From Deltaproteobacteria bacterium (GTDB lineage Bacteria; Myxococcota_A; UBA9042; DTJE01), in the NCBI GenBank assembly GCA_029547805.1, contig JAKPOP010000012.1, positions 1-64,000 of the forward strand: 64,000 bases of DNA. Reading direction: 5' to 3'. The translations under genes and the position numbers were made by a program. A model generated the notes under the pieces. It made no database searches and was not told where the DNA came from. It saw nothing but the letters and a program-made list of their open reading frames with translations. Positions 1 through 8,905 of the stretch are shown here, one piece after another; the stretch's first letter is position 1, and the number at the start of each line of letters is the position of its first letter.

Positions 1-538
1 AGATGTCCACCTGGCCCACGCCGACGGCGACATGGATGGCCCGGACCCGGATGTTGCCGGGTGCGAGGCCGGCGTCGTCGTCCACCAGGGCGCCCACCTT
101 CAGGCTGGCCACGCCATCATAGGCGAAGGCGGTGTAGGACTTGCCACCTTCCAGAAGCAGATCGGGGACGGACTTCACCTTCGCGCCGATGCCTGCGCCG
201 GCCGGGGCGATGTCGAAGTCGTAGGTGCCGGCCTCCAGGTCCAGATAGTCCGTTCCGTTTGGAAAGGCCAGGCCGGTGACAGCCGCCGTCGGGCCGCCAT
301 TGGCGAAGATGTCCACGGCCGGGGCGTCGGGGGAGAGGTGAATGGCTCGCAGACGGGCCCGGGCGACCGGTGGGGTCTCGCCGCCCCCGTCGGTGCCCTG
401 GTCCGTACCGACATCGGTCGGGTTGTCTCCGATGATGTCGGATCCGCCAGGGTTGGAACCGGAATCGGCATCGCACGCGGACAGGGACGCCATGGACAGG
501 GCCGCCAGCGTCACCAGCGACAGACGTTGAAACTTCAT
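1..538 (-). CDS. DUF4397-type lipoprotein (C-terminus off the left edge)
   Basis: Reading leftward from the ATG at 538, the protein begins MKFQRLSLVTLAALSMASLS followed by Ala-Cys, a lipoprotein signal peptide with lipobox LSAC, so it should be a lipidated envelope protein. After the Cys comes an acidic Gly/Asp spacer (about residues 22-50), then a beta-rich segment with the phrases RAIHLSPDAPAVDIF and YLDLEAGTYDFDIAP, which is how DUF4397 repeats read; a second copy starts near the window edge (RVRAIHVAVG). A GGAGG ribosome site sits 6 bases before the ATG. DUF4397 has no known enzymatic role. The gene is incomplete because the window starts inside it, so total length and repeat number are unknown. 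Confidence 0.8.
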   Translation of the reverse strand, partial: MKFQRLSLVTLAALSMASLSACDADSGSNPGGSDIIGDNPTDVGTDQGTDGGGETPPVARARLRAIHLSPDAPAVDIFANGGPTAAVTGLAFPNGTDYLDLEAGTYDFDIAPAGAGIGAKVKSVPDLLLEGGKSYTAFAYDGVASLKVGALVDDDAGLAPGNIRVRAIHVAVGVGQVDI

Positions 539-634
539 GGGAGCCTCCTCGGAGCATCCTTGGTGGACAGTGAACGGGACCATCCCGTCCTGAACAAAAG
601 TTCGACATTCTTTGGACAGACGCAAGGGCCATGG

Positions 635-654
635 TGAAAATCCACGTATTTTCA
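635..654. promoter_or_regulatory. AT-rich palindrome upstream of the lipoprotein gene
   Basis: TGAAAAT, six bases (CCACGT), then ATTTTCA: a perfect 7+6+7 inverted repeat, strikingly AT-rich for this DNA. It lies about 97 bp upstream of the lipoprotein ATG at 538, in a 226-bp gap, and could be a transcription factor operator or part of a leader hairpin. The same gap also has a small CCTGG-CGCC-CCAGG hairpin (676-689) beyond the antiporter stop, which could help end that transcript but has no T-run. Confidence 0.45.
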
Positions 655-764
655 TGGGCATGAGGGTGTCTTGGGCCTGGCGCCCCAGGTCGGGACGACA
701 GGCCCCGCCGTCTGGCGCCGCTCTCATCGGTGATGACGGCCGTGTCAGGATCGGGTCGGGGCGT

Positions 765-1766
765 TCAGGGTCTCGTGATCAGGACGCCCACATAGACGCA
801 GTAGATCGCCATCAGCAGGGCCCCCTGGAGCCGCGAGACCTTGGGACGGAAGGCCAGGACCAGCAGCGACAGGACCGACAGGGCCACCAGCACCGGCAGG
901 TCGAGGGCCAGGGATCCCGGTGTCACCGCCAGGGCCTCGGGGGCGACCGACGCCGACAGACCGAGCACTCCCGCGACATTGAACAGGTTGGACCCCAGCA
1001 CGTTGCCCAGGGCGATCTCCGGTTGCCGCCGGATCGCCGAGACGACCGACGTGGCGACCTCGGGCAGGGACGTGCCGCCGGCAATCAGGGTCAGGGCGAT
1101 GACCCGGTCAGGCACCCCGGCCCAGCGGGCCAGGGCCACGGATCCCTCGACCATCCAGTCCGATCCCAGGTAGAGCCCGCCAAGCCCCAGCAGGACCAGC
1201 AACCCGTTCCGAAGCAGGGCTCGCCCCTGGCGGTCTCCCGCCGGCCGGGACTGGGAGCCCTTCCGCGGGGGCTCCAGGACGGGCACCGGCAACGGTTCAT
1301 GGCCGACCATCGCCTCCCGGACCTGCCACAGCAGGTACAGGGTCAGGCCGAGGACCAGCACGATCCCCTCCCATCGCGCGATCCGCCCGTCCCAGGCCAC
1401 CGCAGCGGCAGCCAGGGCAGACCCGACCATCAACGGCGCCTCGACCCACCGGACCTGCCTCCGGATCGCTGCCGGTATCTCGATGGGGCGGATCAGGGCC
1501 GCGGCCCCCAACACCACCGCGATGTTGAAGAGGTTGGACCCGACCACGTTGCCGAAGGTGATGTCCCCGTTGCCTCGGAAGGCGGCGGCGACGCTGACGG
1601 CGAGCTCCGGGGAGGAGGTGCCGAAGGCCACCACCGTCAGGCCGATCACCAGGGGCGGGACGCCCAGGGCCGCGGCCAGTTCCGAGGCGCCGCGGACCAG
1701 GGCCTCCGCCGCCAGCAGGACCAACCCCAGGCCCAGCAGCAGTTGCATCCATTCCCAGAGGGTCAT
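765..1766 (-). CDS. Calcium/sodium antiporter, CaCA family (YrbG-like)
   Basis: Encodes a 333-residue polytopic inner-membrane protein. It carries the two inverted alpha-repeats of the Ca2+:cation antiporter superfamily: the first has VIGLTVVAFGTSSPELAVS and GNVVGSNLFNIAVVLG, the second VIALTLIAGGTSLPEVATS and GNVLGSNLFNVAGVLG. The acidic residues in the G(T/G)S(S/L)PE motifs are those that bind cations in the family. A charged cytosolic loop (about residues 155-185) separates the halves, as expected for about 10 helices. An in-frame TTG lies 18 bases upstream, but GAGAGG sits just before the ATG at 1766, so that start is chosen. Likely role is Ca2+ (or Na+) export; ion specificity cannot be read from sequence. 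Confidence 0.9.
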   Translation of the reverse strand: MTLWEWMQLLLGLGLVLLAAEALVRGASELAAALGVPPLVIGLTVVAFGTSSPELAVSVAAAFRGNGDITFGNVVGSNLFNIAVVLGAAALIRPIEIPAAIRRQVRWVEAPLMVGSALAAAAVAWDGRIARWEGIVLVLGLTLYLLWQVREAMVGHEPLPVPVLEPPRKGSQSRPAGDRQGRALLRNGLLVLLGLGGLYLGSDWMVEGSVALARWAGVPDRVIALTLIAGGTSLPEVATSVVSAIRRQPEIALGNVLGSNLFNVAGVLGLSASVAPEALAVTPGSLALDLPVLVALSVLSLLVLAFRPKVSRLQGALLMAIYCVYVGVLITRP

Positions 1767-1829
1767 GGCAGGCCTCTCAGGCAAGACGGTCGAGGCCCAT
1801 GGGCGTTCACGCCCTGATCCGGACCGGGA

Positions 1830-3089
1830 TCACGGGACATGTCGCACCTCGGACACCTCGGCCGGGACTCGGCCGCCCACGAGCCAGTCCTCCATCGCCG
1901 TCTCGCCGGCCAGGTGCCTCCGGAAGAAGGCCACCATCAGCGTGCGCACGGCGTCGATCTGATCCTGGTCTTCTCCAGGGCCGTCGGGACAGACCGAGCA
2001 GGTGAATCCGCAGGCCGCCGGGTCGTCCACGAAGTCCTGGTGATCGGCTCCTCCGAGGGCCCAGAGGGCCTTCCAGGGGGAGGACGAGGCCGCGTCGTAG
2101 AAGGTCCGGAAGTTCTGGTCCGCCGGGGCGCAGGCGGGGCTCAGGGGGGCGGTGTGGGTGGCGCTCCAGTCCTCCCCGGGAAGGCCCAGGGGGATCTGCA
2201 GCGGGGCCACCTGGTCCGGCACGATGTCCGGCAGCGACGCCGTGTAGCCCGTGATGGGGTTGCCCCCGTTGACCGGGTCCATCGCGAAGACCGCCTGGAT
2301 GCGGGGGTCGCTGAAGGCGGCCATCACCGAGATCTTGCCCCCGAGGCTGTGGCCCATCATGCCGATGCGAGCGGGATCCGCCAGGCCCGCCAGGGGCCCC
2401 TGTCCGTCCAGGGCCCAGTCGATCACGGCTCGGGCGTCGTCGCGCATCTCCACGTGGCTGACGTTCAACAGGGATCCCGGAGGCGCGGCCCGGACCACCA
2501 GGAAGCCGTGAGAGGCCAGACGGTCCACGGTCCCCTGGTAGAGGTCCGTCGAGGCCTGGAAGCCCGGCAGGAAGACCACCAGGGGCCAGGGGCCGAGGCC
2601 GTCGGGGACATGGGCGACGACCGGGATCGTCCGGTTGCCGCGCCGGACATCGGCCTTCCGGGTCGTGGTGGGAAAGGGGCCCGGGCGATCCGGATCGGCC
2701 CGATCCGGAGGCGTGACGGCATCCTCCGGCGGCAGGTCTACGGGCCCGGTCTCGGCCAGGTCCGTCCCCACGGGGGAATCCCCCGGCAGGTCGCCCGGGA
2801 GTTCTGGCTGGAGGTCTTCGGGGAGGTCGGACGGGGAGGGCAGGTCTCGGGGGGCGTCCAGGTCCTCCCACCGGTCGGGGAGCGGGGCATCCAGGATACC
2901 GGTCAGGTCCTCCGGTCCCGGTCCCCGGTCCTCGCCGGGGTCCCCAGGCGTCACGTCGTGGGTCCCGACGGCATCGATCGAGGAGTCCACTCCGGGAAGG
3001 TCCCGACTTCCTGGATTCGAAGTCTCACTGCCGCCGCAGGCGGCCATCCAGATCAGGGGCAAGACGAACCGGGACATCCTCAGGTCCAT
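1830..3089 (-). CDS. Secreted alpha/beta-hydrolase lipoprotein (chlorophyllase/PETase-like fold)
   Basis: 419 residues. The N-terminus is a lipoprotein signal with lipobox MAAC. A tether of about 110 residues, very rich in Asp, Pro, Leu and Gly, follows. The catalytic domain (about 135-410) has the nucleophile elbow GHSLGG, an oxyanion-type strand VVFLPGF and a late GGADHQDF segment that should hold the catalytic His, so it is a serine hydrolase of the dienelactone-hydrolase/chlorophyllase/cutinase-like group. Cysteines near the end (CGFTCSVC) suggest disulfides in an oxidising compartment. GGAGGT lies 5 bases before the ATG at 3089. Substrate is unknown; an ester of a lipid or polymer is the family expectation. 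Confidence 0.8.
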   Translation of the reverse strand: MDLRMSRFVLPLIWMAACGGSETSNPGSRDLPGVDSSIDAVGTHDVTPGDPGEDRGPGPEDLTGILDAPLPDRWEDLDAPRDLPSPSDLPEDLQPELPGDLPGDSPVGTDLAETGPVDLPPEDAVTPPDRADPDRPGPFPTTTRKADVRRGNRTIPVVAHVPDGLGPWPLVVFLPGFQASTDLYQGTVDRLASHGFLVVRAAPPGSLLNVSHVEMRDDARAVIDWALDGQGPLAGLADPARIGMMGHSLGGKISVMAAFSDPRIQAVFAMDPVNGGNPITGYTASLPDIVPDQVAPLQIPLGLPGEDWSATHTAPLSPACAPADQNFRTFYDAASSSPWKALWALGGADHQDFVDDPAACGFTCSVCPDGPGEDQDQIDAVRTLMVAFFRRHLAGETAMEDWLVGGRVPAEVSEVRHVP

Positions 3090-3143
3090 CAGGGACCTCC
3101 AGGGCTGGTGCCGACGGAAGATGGTCATCCAGGGGCCGGCCTG

Positions 3144-3644
3144 TCAATGCTTCCCGTCAGGAGCCTCCGGCCGGGAGGCCTCGCCGGAGTCCCGCTCGGG
3201 CCGCCGCCGAGGCGATCCTCCCGGTCCCGGCTCCAGCGGCACTCCCCGGTCCAGGATCTCGTCGGCCATCCGGTCCAGCGTCGGATTCGTGACGTCGCCC
3301 CGGGCATAGACGACGTGTTCCCCCATCTCGTAGGGCTGGAAGTCCAGGGGCAGCAGGAGGTCCCGGCCGCTCTCGAAGTACTGGTCCAGGTAGTAGCCGA
3401 CGAAATCCAGCAGCAGGTCCCGGGCCTCGGCCTGGGAGAGGCGGTTCTCGGCCAGGGCGGCCCGGAACTCCATCCGGTACCGGAAGGTGTCCTGGCGGTT
3501 GGCCAGGGTGACGATGACCTCCCCGAAGGTCGGTTCCATGCGCCCCGAGACCTCGAAGAACTCCCCCCGGAGGTGCTGACCGTACCGGGTCTCCAGCACC
3601 CGGATCACCTCGGCGTTCTCTTCGGCAGAGAATCGAAACGGCAT
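3144..3644 (-). CDS. Hypothetical protein, 166 aa
   Basis: Not recognised. Starting at the ATG at 3644 (GGAGG 6 bases upstream) it reads MPFRFSAEENAEVIRVLE, followed by an alpha/beta-looking domain with many Tyr, Phe and Glu residues (YGQHLRGEFFEVSG, FVGYYLDQYFESGRD). The last 35 residues are a disordered Pro/Gly/Arg tail. No signal peptide or membrane segment, so probably cytosolic. It is leftward, directly upstream of the hydrolase lipoprotein with a 54-bp gap, and back-to-back with the purine operon. A leftward -10-like TAGAGT about 50 bp upstream of the ATG could serve it. Confidence 0.6.
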   Translation of the reverse strand: MPFRFSAEENAEVIRVLETRYGQHLRGEFFEVSGRMEPTFGEVIVTLANRQDTFRYRMEFRAALAENRLSQAEARDLLLDFVGYYLDQYFESGRDLLLPLDFQPYEMGEHVVYARGDVTNPTLDRMADEILDRGVPLEPGPGGSPRRRPERDSGEASRPEAPDGKH

Positions 3645-3790
3645 CGGCGCCTCCTCGTTCCGGTTCCCTCCAGGGGCCCGGTCTCCCGGTGACTCTAGCG
3701 AACCGCCCGGATCGGTCAAGGGGCCGGCCCCCGAGTGGCGTCCGCCATTTGGATGGGGATCGGGAGGCTCCCTGACCAGGGGAAACGGTT

Positions 3791-3797
3791 GTAGAAT
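3791..3797 (+). promoter_or_regulatory. Probable -10 element (GTAGAAT) of the purine operon
   Basis: TAGAAT at 3792-3797, 29 bp before the first operon ATG. No good -35 is visible; instead the place where it should be holds an 11-bp palindrome GGGAGGCTCCC (3762-3772), and two more palindromes lie upstream: TGGCG-TC-CGCCA (3736-3747) and GGGGCCGGCCCC (3720-3731). This looks like an activator- or repressor-controlled promoter, which would fit an inducible catabolic operon. The regulator is not encoded next to it. Confidence 0.45.
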
Positions 3798-3826
3798 CCC
3801 CCCTTTGTGTGCTGCGGAGGAGCGCC

Positions 3827-6313
3827 ATGGAGCGACCCTTCCTGACGGACTCCCAGTTGCGGGCCCAGGTGGCCCGCTGCGAGTACTGCGAGGAGAAGCC
3901 CTGCCGGGAGGCCTGCCCGGCTCATTGTTCTCCGGCGGACTTCATCCGGGCGGCCCGGGACGGTCTGGCCTCCGACATCGCCCGGGCGGCCTGGGAGATC
4001 CTGACTGCCAATCCCCTCGGCGGGGTCTGTGGGGCGGTCTGTCCCGATCGGCATTGCATGGCCGCCTGCACGCGGGCCGGACTGGACCGGCCCATCGAGA
4101 TCCCCGCGGTCCAGGCGACGCTGATCCAGAAGGCCAAGGACCTGGGGGTCCTGCCGGACCTCCCACCGGTCCGGCCGGGGCGTCGGCGGGTTGCGGTGGT
4201 CGGCGGTGGGCCGGCGGGGCTTGCGGCGGCGGCGGTGCTGGCCCGGGCCGGTCTTCGGGTGGAGGTCTTCGAGTCTCGCTCTCGGGCCGGAGGGATGTGT
4301 CTGGACATCCCCGCGGGACGCCTGGACCCGGCGGTCCTGGAGACCGACATCGCGTGGCTGTTGCGCCAGGGGAGCATCCGGCTGCGTCTGGGGCGGCGGA
4401 TCCGGGACCTCGCCCGGCTCCGGGCGCGTTACGACGGGGTCGTGGTGGCGACGGGACTCGACCGTCCGATCCGCCTGGGCGTCCCGGGGGATCGGGCGGC
4501 CATCGACTGGCGGACCTGGCTCGAGGGGGACCCGCCTCGGGAGGTCCAGGGGCGGGCAGTGGCGGTGATCGGCGGTGGGGCGGTGGCGGTGGATTGCGCC
4601 GAGGTGGCTCGCCGTCGGGGCGCGTCGGCGGTGGAACTGTTCTGCCTGGAGACCCTGGGGGAGATGCCCCTGACGGCGAAAGAGCGCCAGGTCCTGGTGG
4701 ATCGGGCCATCCAGGTCACCGGCCGGACCCGGATCACGCGCATCCGGCGGACCCGGGACGGGCGGGTGGGGGGCCTGGTCACCGAGAAGGTCCGTCTGCC
4801 GCCTGGGATGCCGTTCCACCCCCGGCACTGCGAGGGGCTTCCGGGGACCCGTCAGGTCCGCCCGGAGTTCGAGGTGGTCGTGCTGGCCATCGGGGCTCGC
4901 CCGGACTGGCAGGTGGCCGAGGGGGACGGGGTGGTGGTGGCCGGGGACCTGGCCCATGGCCCCACGACGGTCGTCGAGGCGGTGGCCTCCGGAAAGAACG
5001 CGGCGGCCCGGTTGCTGGCCTGCCTCGACGGCACCGAGGCTCCGGTTCCGCCGCGTCCTACCGCCAGCACGGTGCTGCTTGCCGGCCATGACCGGCTGCC
5101 GGTGCCCCTGGACTGCGATTTCTTCGGAATCCCCCTCCGATCGCCGTTCCTGCTGTCTGCCGCCCCTCCCACCGACGGCTACGACGCGGTCGTGAAGGCC
5201 TACCGGGCCGGCTGGTCCGGCGTCGTGATGAAGACCGCCTTCGACGGGGTGCCCATTCACATCCCCGGGCGCTACATGGTGGCCTTCGGGGACCGGACCT
5301 ACGGCAACTGCGACAACGTCTCGGGTCACAGCCTGGACCGGATGTGCCGGGAGATCGAGCGACTGCGCCGGGAGTGGCCGGACCGGGTCACCATCGGCGG
5401 CACCGGGGGACCGGTCACCGGCGATGACGATCGGGATGCCAGGGTCTGGCAGCGCAACACCCGGAAACTGGAGGAGGCCGGGGCCTTCGGGATCGAGTAC
5501 AGCCTGTCCTGTCCCCAGGGGGGCGACGGGACGAAGGGGGACATCGTCTCCCAGGACCCCGAACTGACGGCCCGGATCATCGACTGGGTGCTGCAGGCGG
5601 GGGACCCGGCGGTGCCCAAGTTGTTCAAGCTCACGGCCGCGGTGACGTCGATTCACCCGATCCTCCAGGCGGTGAAGGAAGTCTTCGCCCGACATCCCAA
5701 GGCCCGGGCCGGCGTGACGCTGGCGAACACCTTCCCGGTGCTGGCATTGCGGCCGGGTCGGAAGCGATCCTGGGAGGAGGGCATCGTCGTCGGGATGAGC
5801 GGCGAAGGGGTGGCGCCGATCAGCAACCTGACGCTGGCCAACGCCTCCCGCCATGGCCTGGTGATCTCGGGCAACGGGGGGCCGATGGACCATCTGGCAG
5901 CGGCCCACTTCCTGGCCCTGGGGGCCCGGACCGTCCAGTTCTGCTCCGTGGCCCTGAAGGACGGGGTCGGGGTGATCCAGGACCTCCATCGGGGGTTGTC
6001 CTGGCTGATGAAGTTCCGGGGCATCCCATCGGTGTCGGCCCTGATCGGCAGGGCGCTGCCCGATGCCATCACGCCCTTTCCGGAACTCCCGGCCGAGAAG
6101 CCGGTCAGTGCGGTGCGGGAGGACTTGTGCCTGCACTGCGGCAACTGCACGCGCTGCCCGTACCTGGCCATCACGCTGGACGATCGGAAGGTCCCGGTGA
6201 CGGACCCGTCCCGGTGCGTCGGCTGCGGGCTCTGTGCCCTGAAGTGCTTCAGCGGGGCCCTGTTCCTGCGACCCCGGACCCCCGAGGAGGCCCTGGCCCT
6301 GAAGGAGGCGTGA
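3827..6313 (+). CDS. DPD-like FAD/FMN/Fe-S oxidoreductase in the YgfK position of a purine operon
   Basis: 828 residues, cytosolic. Domains in order: an N-terminal Fe-S-type Cys region (Cys 18, 21, 26, 30, 34, 68, 72, 77, 81); an FAD Rossmann domain (GGGPAGLAAA near 126); an NAD(P) Rossmann domain (GGGAVAVDCA near 247); a dihydroorotate-dehydrogenase/PreA-type FMN barrel from about 425 (GMSGEGVAPISN, VQFCSVAL); and two C-terminal [4Fe-4S] motifs (CLHCGNCTRCP near 768, CVGCGLCALKC near 800). This is the order of dihydropyrimidine dehydrogenase (a PreT-PreA fusion). It differs from E. coli YgfK, where the barrel comes first. The loop carrying the mammalian DPD catalytic Cys reads GDIVSQDPEL here (Val 574). 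It heads the operon; the inferred role is reduction or oxidation of a purine-derived ring using NAD(P)H. ATG 3827 is chosen for its GGAGGAG site. Confidence 0.8.
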   Translation: MERPFLTDSQLRAQVARCEYCEEKPCREACPAHCSPADFIRAARDGLASDIARAAWEILTANPLGGVCGAVCPDRHCMAACTRAGLDRPIEIPAVQATLIQKAKDLGVLPDLPPVRPGRRRVAVVGGGPAGLAAAAVLARAGLRVEVFESRSRAGGMCLDIPAGRLDPAVLETDIAWLLRQGSIRLRLGRRIRDLARLRARYDGVVVATGLDRPIRLGVPGDRAAIDWRTWLEGDPPREVQGRAVAVIGGGAVAVDCAEVARRRGASAVELFCLETLGEMPLTAKERQVLVDRAIQVTGRTRITRIRRTRDGRVGGLVTEKVRLPPGMPFHPRHCEGLPGTRQVRPEFEVVVLAIGARPDWQVAEGDGVVVAGDLAHGPTTVVEAVASGKNAAARLLACLDGTEAPVPPRPTASTVLLAGHDRLPVPLDCDFFGIPLRSPFLLSAAPPTDGYDAVVKAYRAGWSGVVMKTAFDGVPIHIPGRYMVAFGDRTYGNCDNVSGHSLDRMCREIERLRREWPDRVTIGGTGGPVTGDDDRDARVWQRNTRKLEEAGAFGIEYSLSCPQGGDGTKGDIVSQDPELTARIIDWVLQAGDPAVPKLFKLTAAVTSIHPILQAVKEVFARHPKARAGVTLANTFPVLALRPGRKRSWEEGIVVGMSGEGVAPISNLTLANASRHGLVISGNGGPMDHLAAAHFLALGARTVQFCSVALKDGVGVIQDLHRGLSWLMKFRGIPSVSALIGRALPDAITPFPELPAEKPVSAVREDLCLHCGNCTRCPYLAITLDDRKVPVTDPSRCVGCGLCALKCFSGALFLRPRTPEEALALKEA

Positions 6314-6314
6314 G

Positions 6315-7643
6315 ATGGCGACGTTGCGCGTGAAAGGTGGGACCGTGGTCACGCTGGGGGAGGCCTCCCGGGTGCTGCCGGAGCACGACGTGATCTGCCG
6401 GGACGACCGGGTGGAGGCGATCCGGCCGACCCGGGAGGTCCAGGGGGCCTTCGACCGGACGGTGGAGGCCTCGGGACGTGTCGTGATGCCGGGGTTCATC
6501 AATGCCCACATGCACTTCTACAGCACCTTCGCCCGGGGGCTCGGGAAGGCCCAGCCGGCCCGGGACTTCGACCAGGTGCTCCGGCACCTGTGGTGGCGGC
6601 TCGACAAGGCCCTGACCCTCGAGGACTGCTACTACAGCGCCCTGGTGCCCCTGATCCAGGCCGTTCGGGCCGGAACCACGACGCTGATCGACCACCACGC
6701 GAGCCCCCGGGCGGTCCGGGGCAGCCTGGCCCGGGTGGCGGAGGCGGTGGACCAGACCGGGGTCCGGGCCTGCCTGTGCTACGAGGTCTCGGACCGGGAC
6801 GGGGGCGGGGTGGCCCGGGAGGGCATCGAGGAGAACGCCGCCTGGATCGAGGAGGTCCAGCGCCGGGGAAACCCCCGGCTGGCGGGGATGTTCGGGCTCC
6901 ACGCCTCCTTCACGGTCGGGGACGAGACGCTGGACCTGGCGGTGGCGGAGGCCCGTCGCCTGGGGGCAGGGTTCCACCTGCACGTCGCCGAGGGGCCGGT
7001 GGATCAGCGCCACGCCCTGGCGTTCCACGAACGGCGGGTGGTGGACCGCCTCGAGAAGGCAGGGGTTCTGGGGCCGAGGACCCTGCTGGCCCACTGCATC
7101 GACGTCACGCCCGCCGAGATGGAGACCCTGGCCCGCACCAGGACGGCGGTGGTCCACAACCCCCAGTCCAACCTGAACAACGCCGTGGGGATGGCCGACG
7201 TGGCCGGCATGCAGGACCGGGGCGTGCTGGTGGGCCTCGGGACCGACGGCATGACGGTCCGCATGGGCCAGGAGGTTCGCACGGCGCTGTTCGTCCGGCA
7301 CCTGCGGGAAGGCAATCCCTCGGCAGGGTTCCTGGAGACCGTGGCCCTGCTGCTGCGCCACAACGCCCAGATCGCCAGCCGGTGTTTCGACGTTCCGGTC
7401 GGGGTGCTGGCGCCGGGCTTCGCGGCGGATCTGGCGGTGCTGGACTACTGTCCACCGACCCCGCTGGACGACGACTCCTTCCCGGGGCACTTCGTCTTCG
7501 GTCTGGCCGAGGCGGAGGTGGTCACGACGATCTGCGGGGGGCGCGTGCTGATGGAGGATCGGAGGCTGCTGCTGGACCTGGACGAGGCGGAGGTCGCCGC
7601 GAAGGCCCGGGAGTGCGCAGCGGCCCTCTGGAGGCGATTCTGA
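6315..7643 (+). CDS. ssnA: SsnA-type metal-dependent aminohydrolase
   Basis: 442 residues, the family's usual length. Amidohydrolase-superfamily barrel: metal ligands His65/His67 in NAHMHFY, a His pair in FHLHVAEG (about 218), a His in LLAHCID and the metal Asp in GLGTDGM. Family-specific phrases LWWRLDKAL and DHHASP near the N-terminus match SsnA. The start is 1 base past the stop of the preceding oxidoreductase, with AAGGAGG overlapping that gene's last codons, so translation is coupled. SsnA enzymes accompany YgeW, YgeY and molybdenum hydroxylases in purine/urate catabolic clusters; a ring-opening or deaminating hydrolysis of a purine intermediate is inferred. Confidence 0.88.
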   Translation: MATLRVKGGTVVTLGEASRVLPEHDVICRDDRVEAIRPTREVQGAFDRTVEASGRVVMPGFINAHMHFYSTFARGLGKAQPARDFDQVLRHLWWRLDKALTLEDCYYSALVPLIQAVRAGTTTLIDHHASPRAVRGSLARVAEAVDQTGVRACLCYEVSDRDGGGVAREGIEENAAWIEEVQRRGNPRLAGMFGLHASFTVGDETLDLAVAEARRLGAGFHLHVAEGPVDQRHALAFHERRVVDRLEKAGVLGPRTLLAHCIDVTPAEMETLARTRTAVVHNPQSNLNNAVGMADVAGMQDRGVLVGLGTDGMTVRMGQEVRTALFVRHLREGNPSAGFLETVALLLRHNAQIASRCFDVPVGVLAPGFAADLAVLDYCPPTPLDDDSFPGHFVFGLAEAEVVTTICGGRVLMEDRRLLLDLDEAEVAAKARECAAALWRRF

Positions 7644-7695
7644 ACCATCGGGGATCAGGGCGGCCGCCCGGCGGACGCCCGCAGGAGGAGGGAAC

Positions 7696-8895
7696 ATGGC
7701 GGCCACGAGGATCCTGGAACGGGCCCGGGAACTGGAGCAGGAGACCGCAGAGTTCCTCTGCGAGATGATCCGGATTCCCTCGTACAGTGGCCAGGAGCGC
7801 GGGGTGATCGAACGGATCGCAGCCCGGATGCGCGATGCGGGCCTCGACGAGGTGCGCATCGACGGCCTGGGCAACGTGATTGGTCGCCTGGGGAGCGGTC
7901 CCCGCATGGTGGCCTTCGACGCCCACATCGACACGGTGGAGACCGGGGACCTCTCGGCCTGGAAGACCCCTCCCTTCGATGCCCGCATCGAGGGGGGGCA
8001 GGTGATCGGCCGGGGCAGCGTGGACCAGGAGGGGGGCATGGCCTCGATGGTCACGGCGGCCCGCCTGATCCGGGAGATGGACCTGAACCGGGACTTCACG
8101 ATCCTGTTTACCGGCACCGTGATGGAGGAGGACTGCGACGGCCTCTGCTGGGACTACCTGATCCGGGAGGAAGGCATCCGGCCCGAACTGGTCGTGATCA
8201 CCGAGCCGACCAACCTGAACCTCTACCGGGGCCATCGGGGCCGGATGGAGATCAAGGTCCGGACCCGGGGGCTCTCCTGCCACGGATCGGCGCCGGAGCG
8301 GGGGATCAACGCCATCTACCGGATGGCCCGGGTGGCCCTGGAGATCGAGAGGCTGCACGGGGAGTTGCGGGATGACCCCTTCCTCGGCAAGGGCAGCGTC
8401 ACGATCAGCGAGTTCCGGTCGTCGTCGCCGTCCCTGTGCGCGGTGGCCGACGGCGCCGAGATCCACCTGGATCGGCGGCTGACCGCCGGCGAGACCCGGG
8501 AATCGGCCATCGGGGAGGTGCTGGAGGCGGCCCGCCGCGCCGGGGTCGAGGTGGAGGTCGAGGTCCCGGTCTATCGCCAGGCCTCCTGGACCGGCCGGGT
8601 CCACGAGATGGACAAGTACTTCCCCACCTGGGTCATCCCCGAGGACTCTCCGTGGGTCGGGGACGCTCGGACGGCCTTCGCGGCGGTCTTCGGGCGGCCG
8701 CCGGTGGTGGACAAGTGGACCTTCAGCACGAACGGCGTCACGATCATGGGGGTCCACGGCATCCCGTGCATCGGCTTTGGCCCGGGCAACGAGGTGATGG
8801 CCCACGCCCCGAACGAGGCCTGCCCGACGGAGCACCTGTCGGCGGCAGCGGCCTTCTACGCGGCGCTGGTGGCCCACTGGAACGGCCGCCTGTGA
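7696..8895 (+). CDS. ygeY: YgeY-type M20 family metallohydrolase
   Basis: 399 residues, M20/ArgE/DapE fold. Metal-site motifs: DAHIDTV (His77), GRGSVDQEGG (bridging Asp) and the catalytic Glu pair in TVMEEDCDG; the dimerisation lid lies around 180-290 (HGSAPERGINAIYRMA). The sequence reads like the YgeY group within M20, which is linked to purine or selenium-associated hydroxylase clusters. Such enzymes cleave an amide or ureido bond next to a carboxylate, so removal of a carbamoyl group from a ureido-amino acid is plausible here (inference). A GGAGGAGG ribosome site precedes the ATG; a 52-bp gap follows ssnA. Confidence 0.87.
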   Translation: MAATRILERARELEQETAEFLCEMIRIPSYSGQERGVIERIAARMRDAGLDEVRIDGLGNVIGRLGSGPRMVAFDAHIDTVETGDLSAWKTPPFDARIEGGQVIGRGSVDQEGGMASMVTAARLIREMDLNRDFTILFTGTVMEEDCDGLCWDYLIREEGIRPELVVITEPTNLNLYRGHRGRMEIKVRTRGLSCHGSAPERGINAIYRMARVALEIERLHGELRDDPFLGKGSVTISEFRSSSPSLCAVADGAEIHLDRRLTAGETRESAIGEVLEAARRAGVEVEVEVPVYRQASWTGRVHEMDKYFPTWVIPEDSPWVGDARTAFAAVFGRPPVVDKWTFSTNGVTIMGVHGIPCIGFGPGNEVMAHAPNEACPTEHLSAAAAFYAALVAHWNGRL

Positions 8896-8905
8896 GGGGG
8901 ATGCG

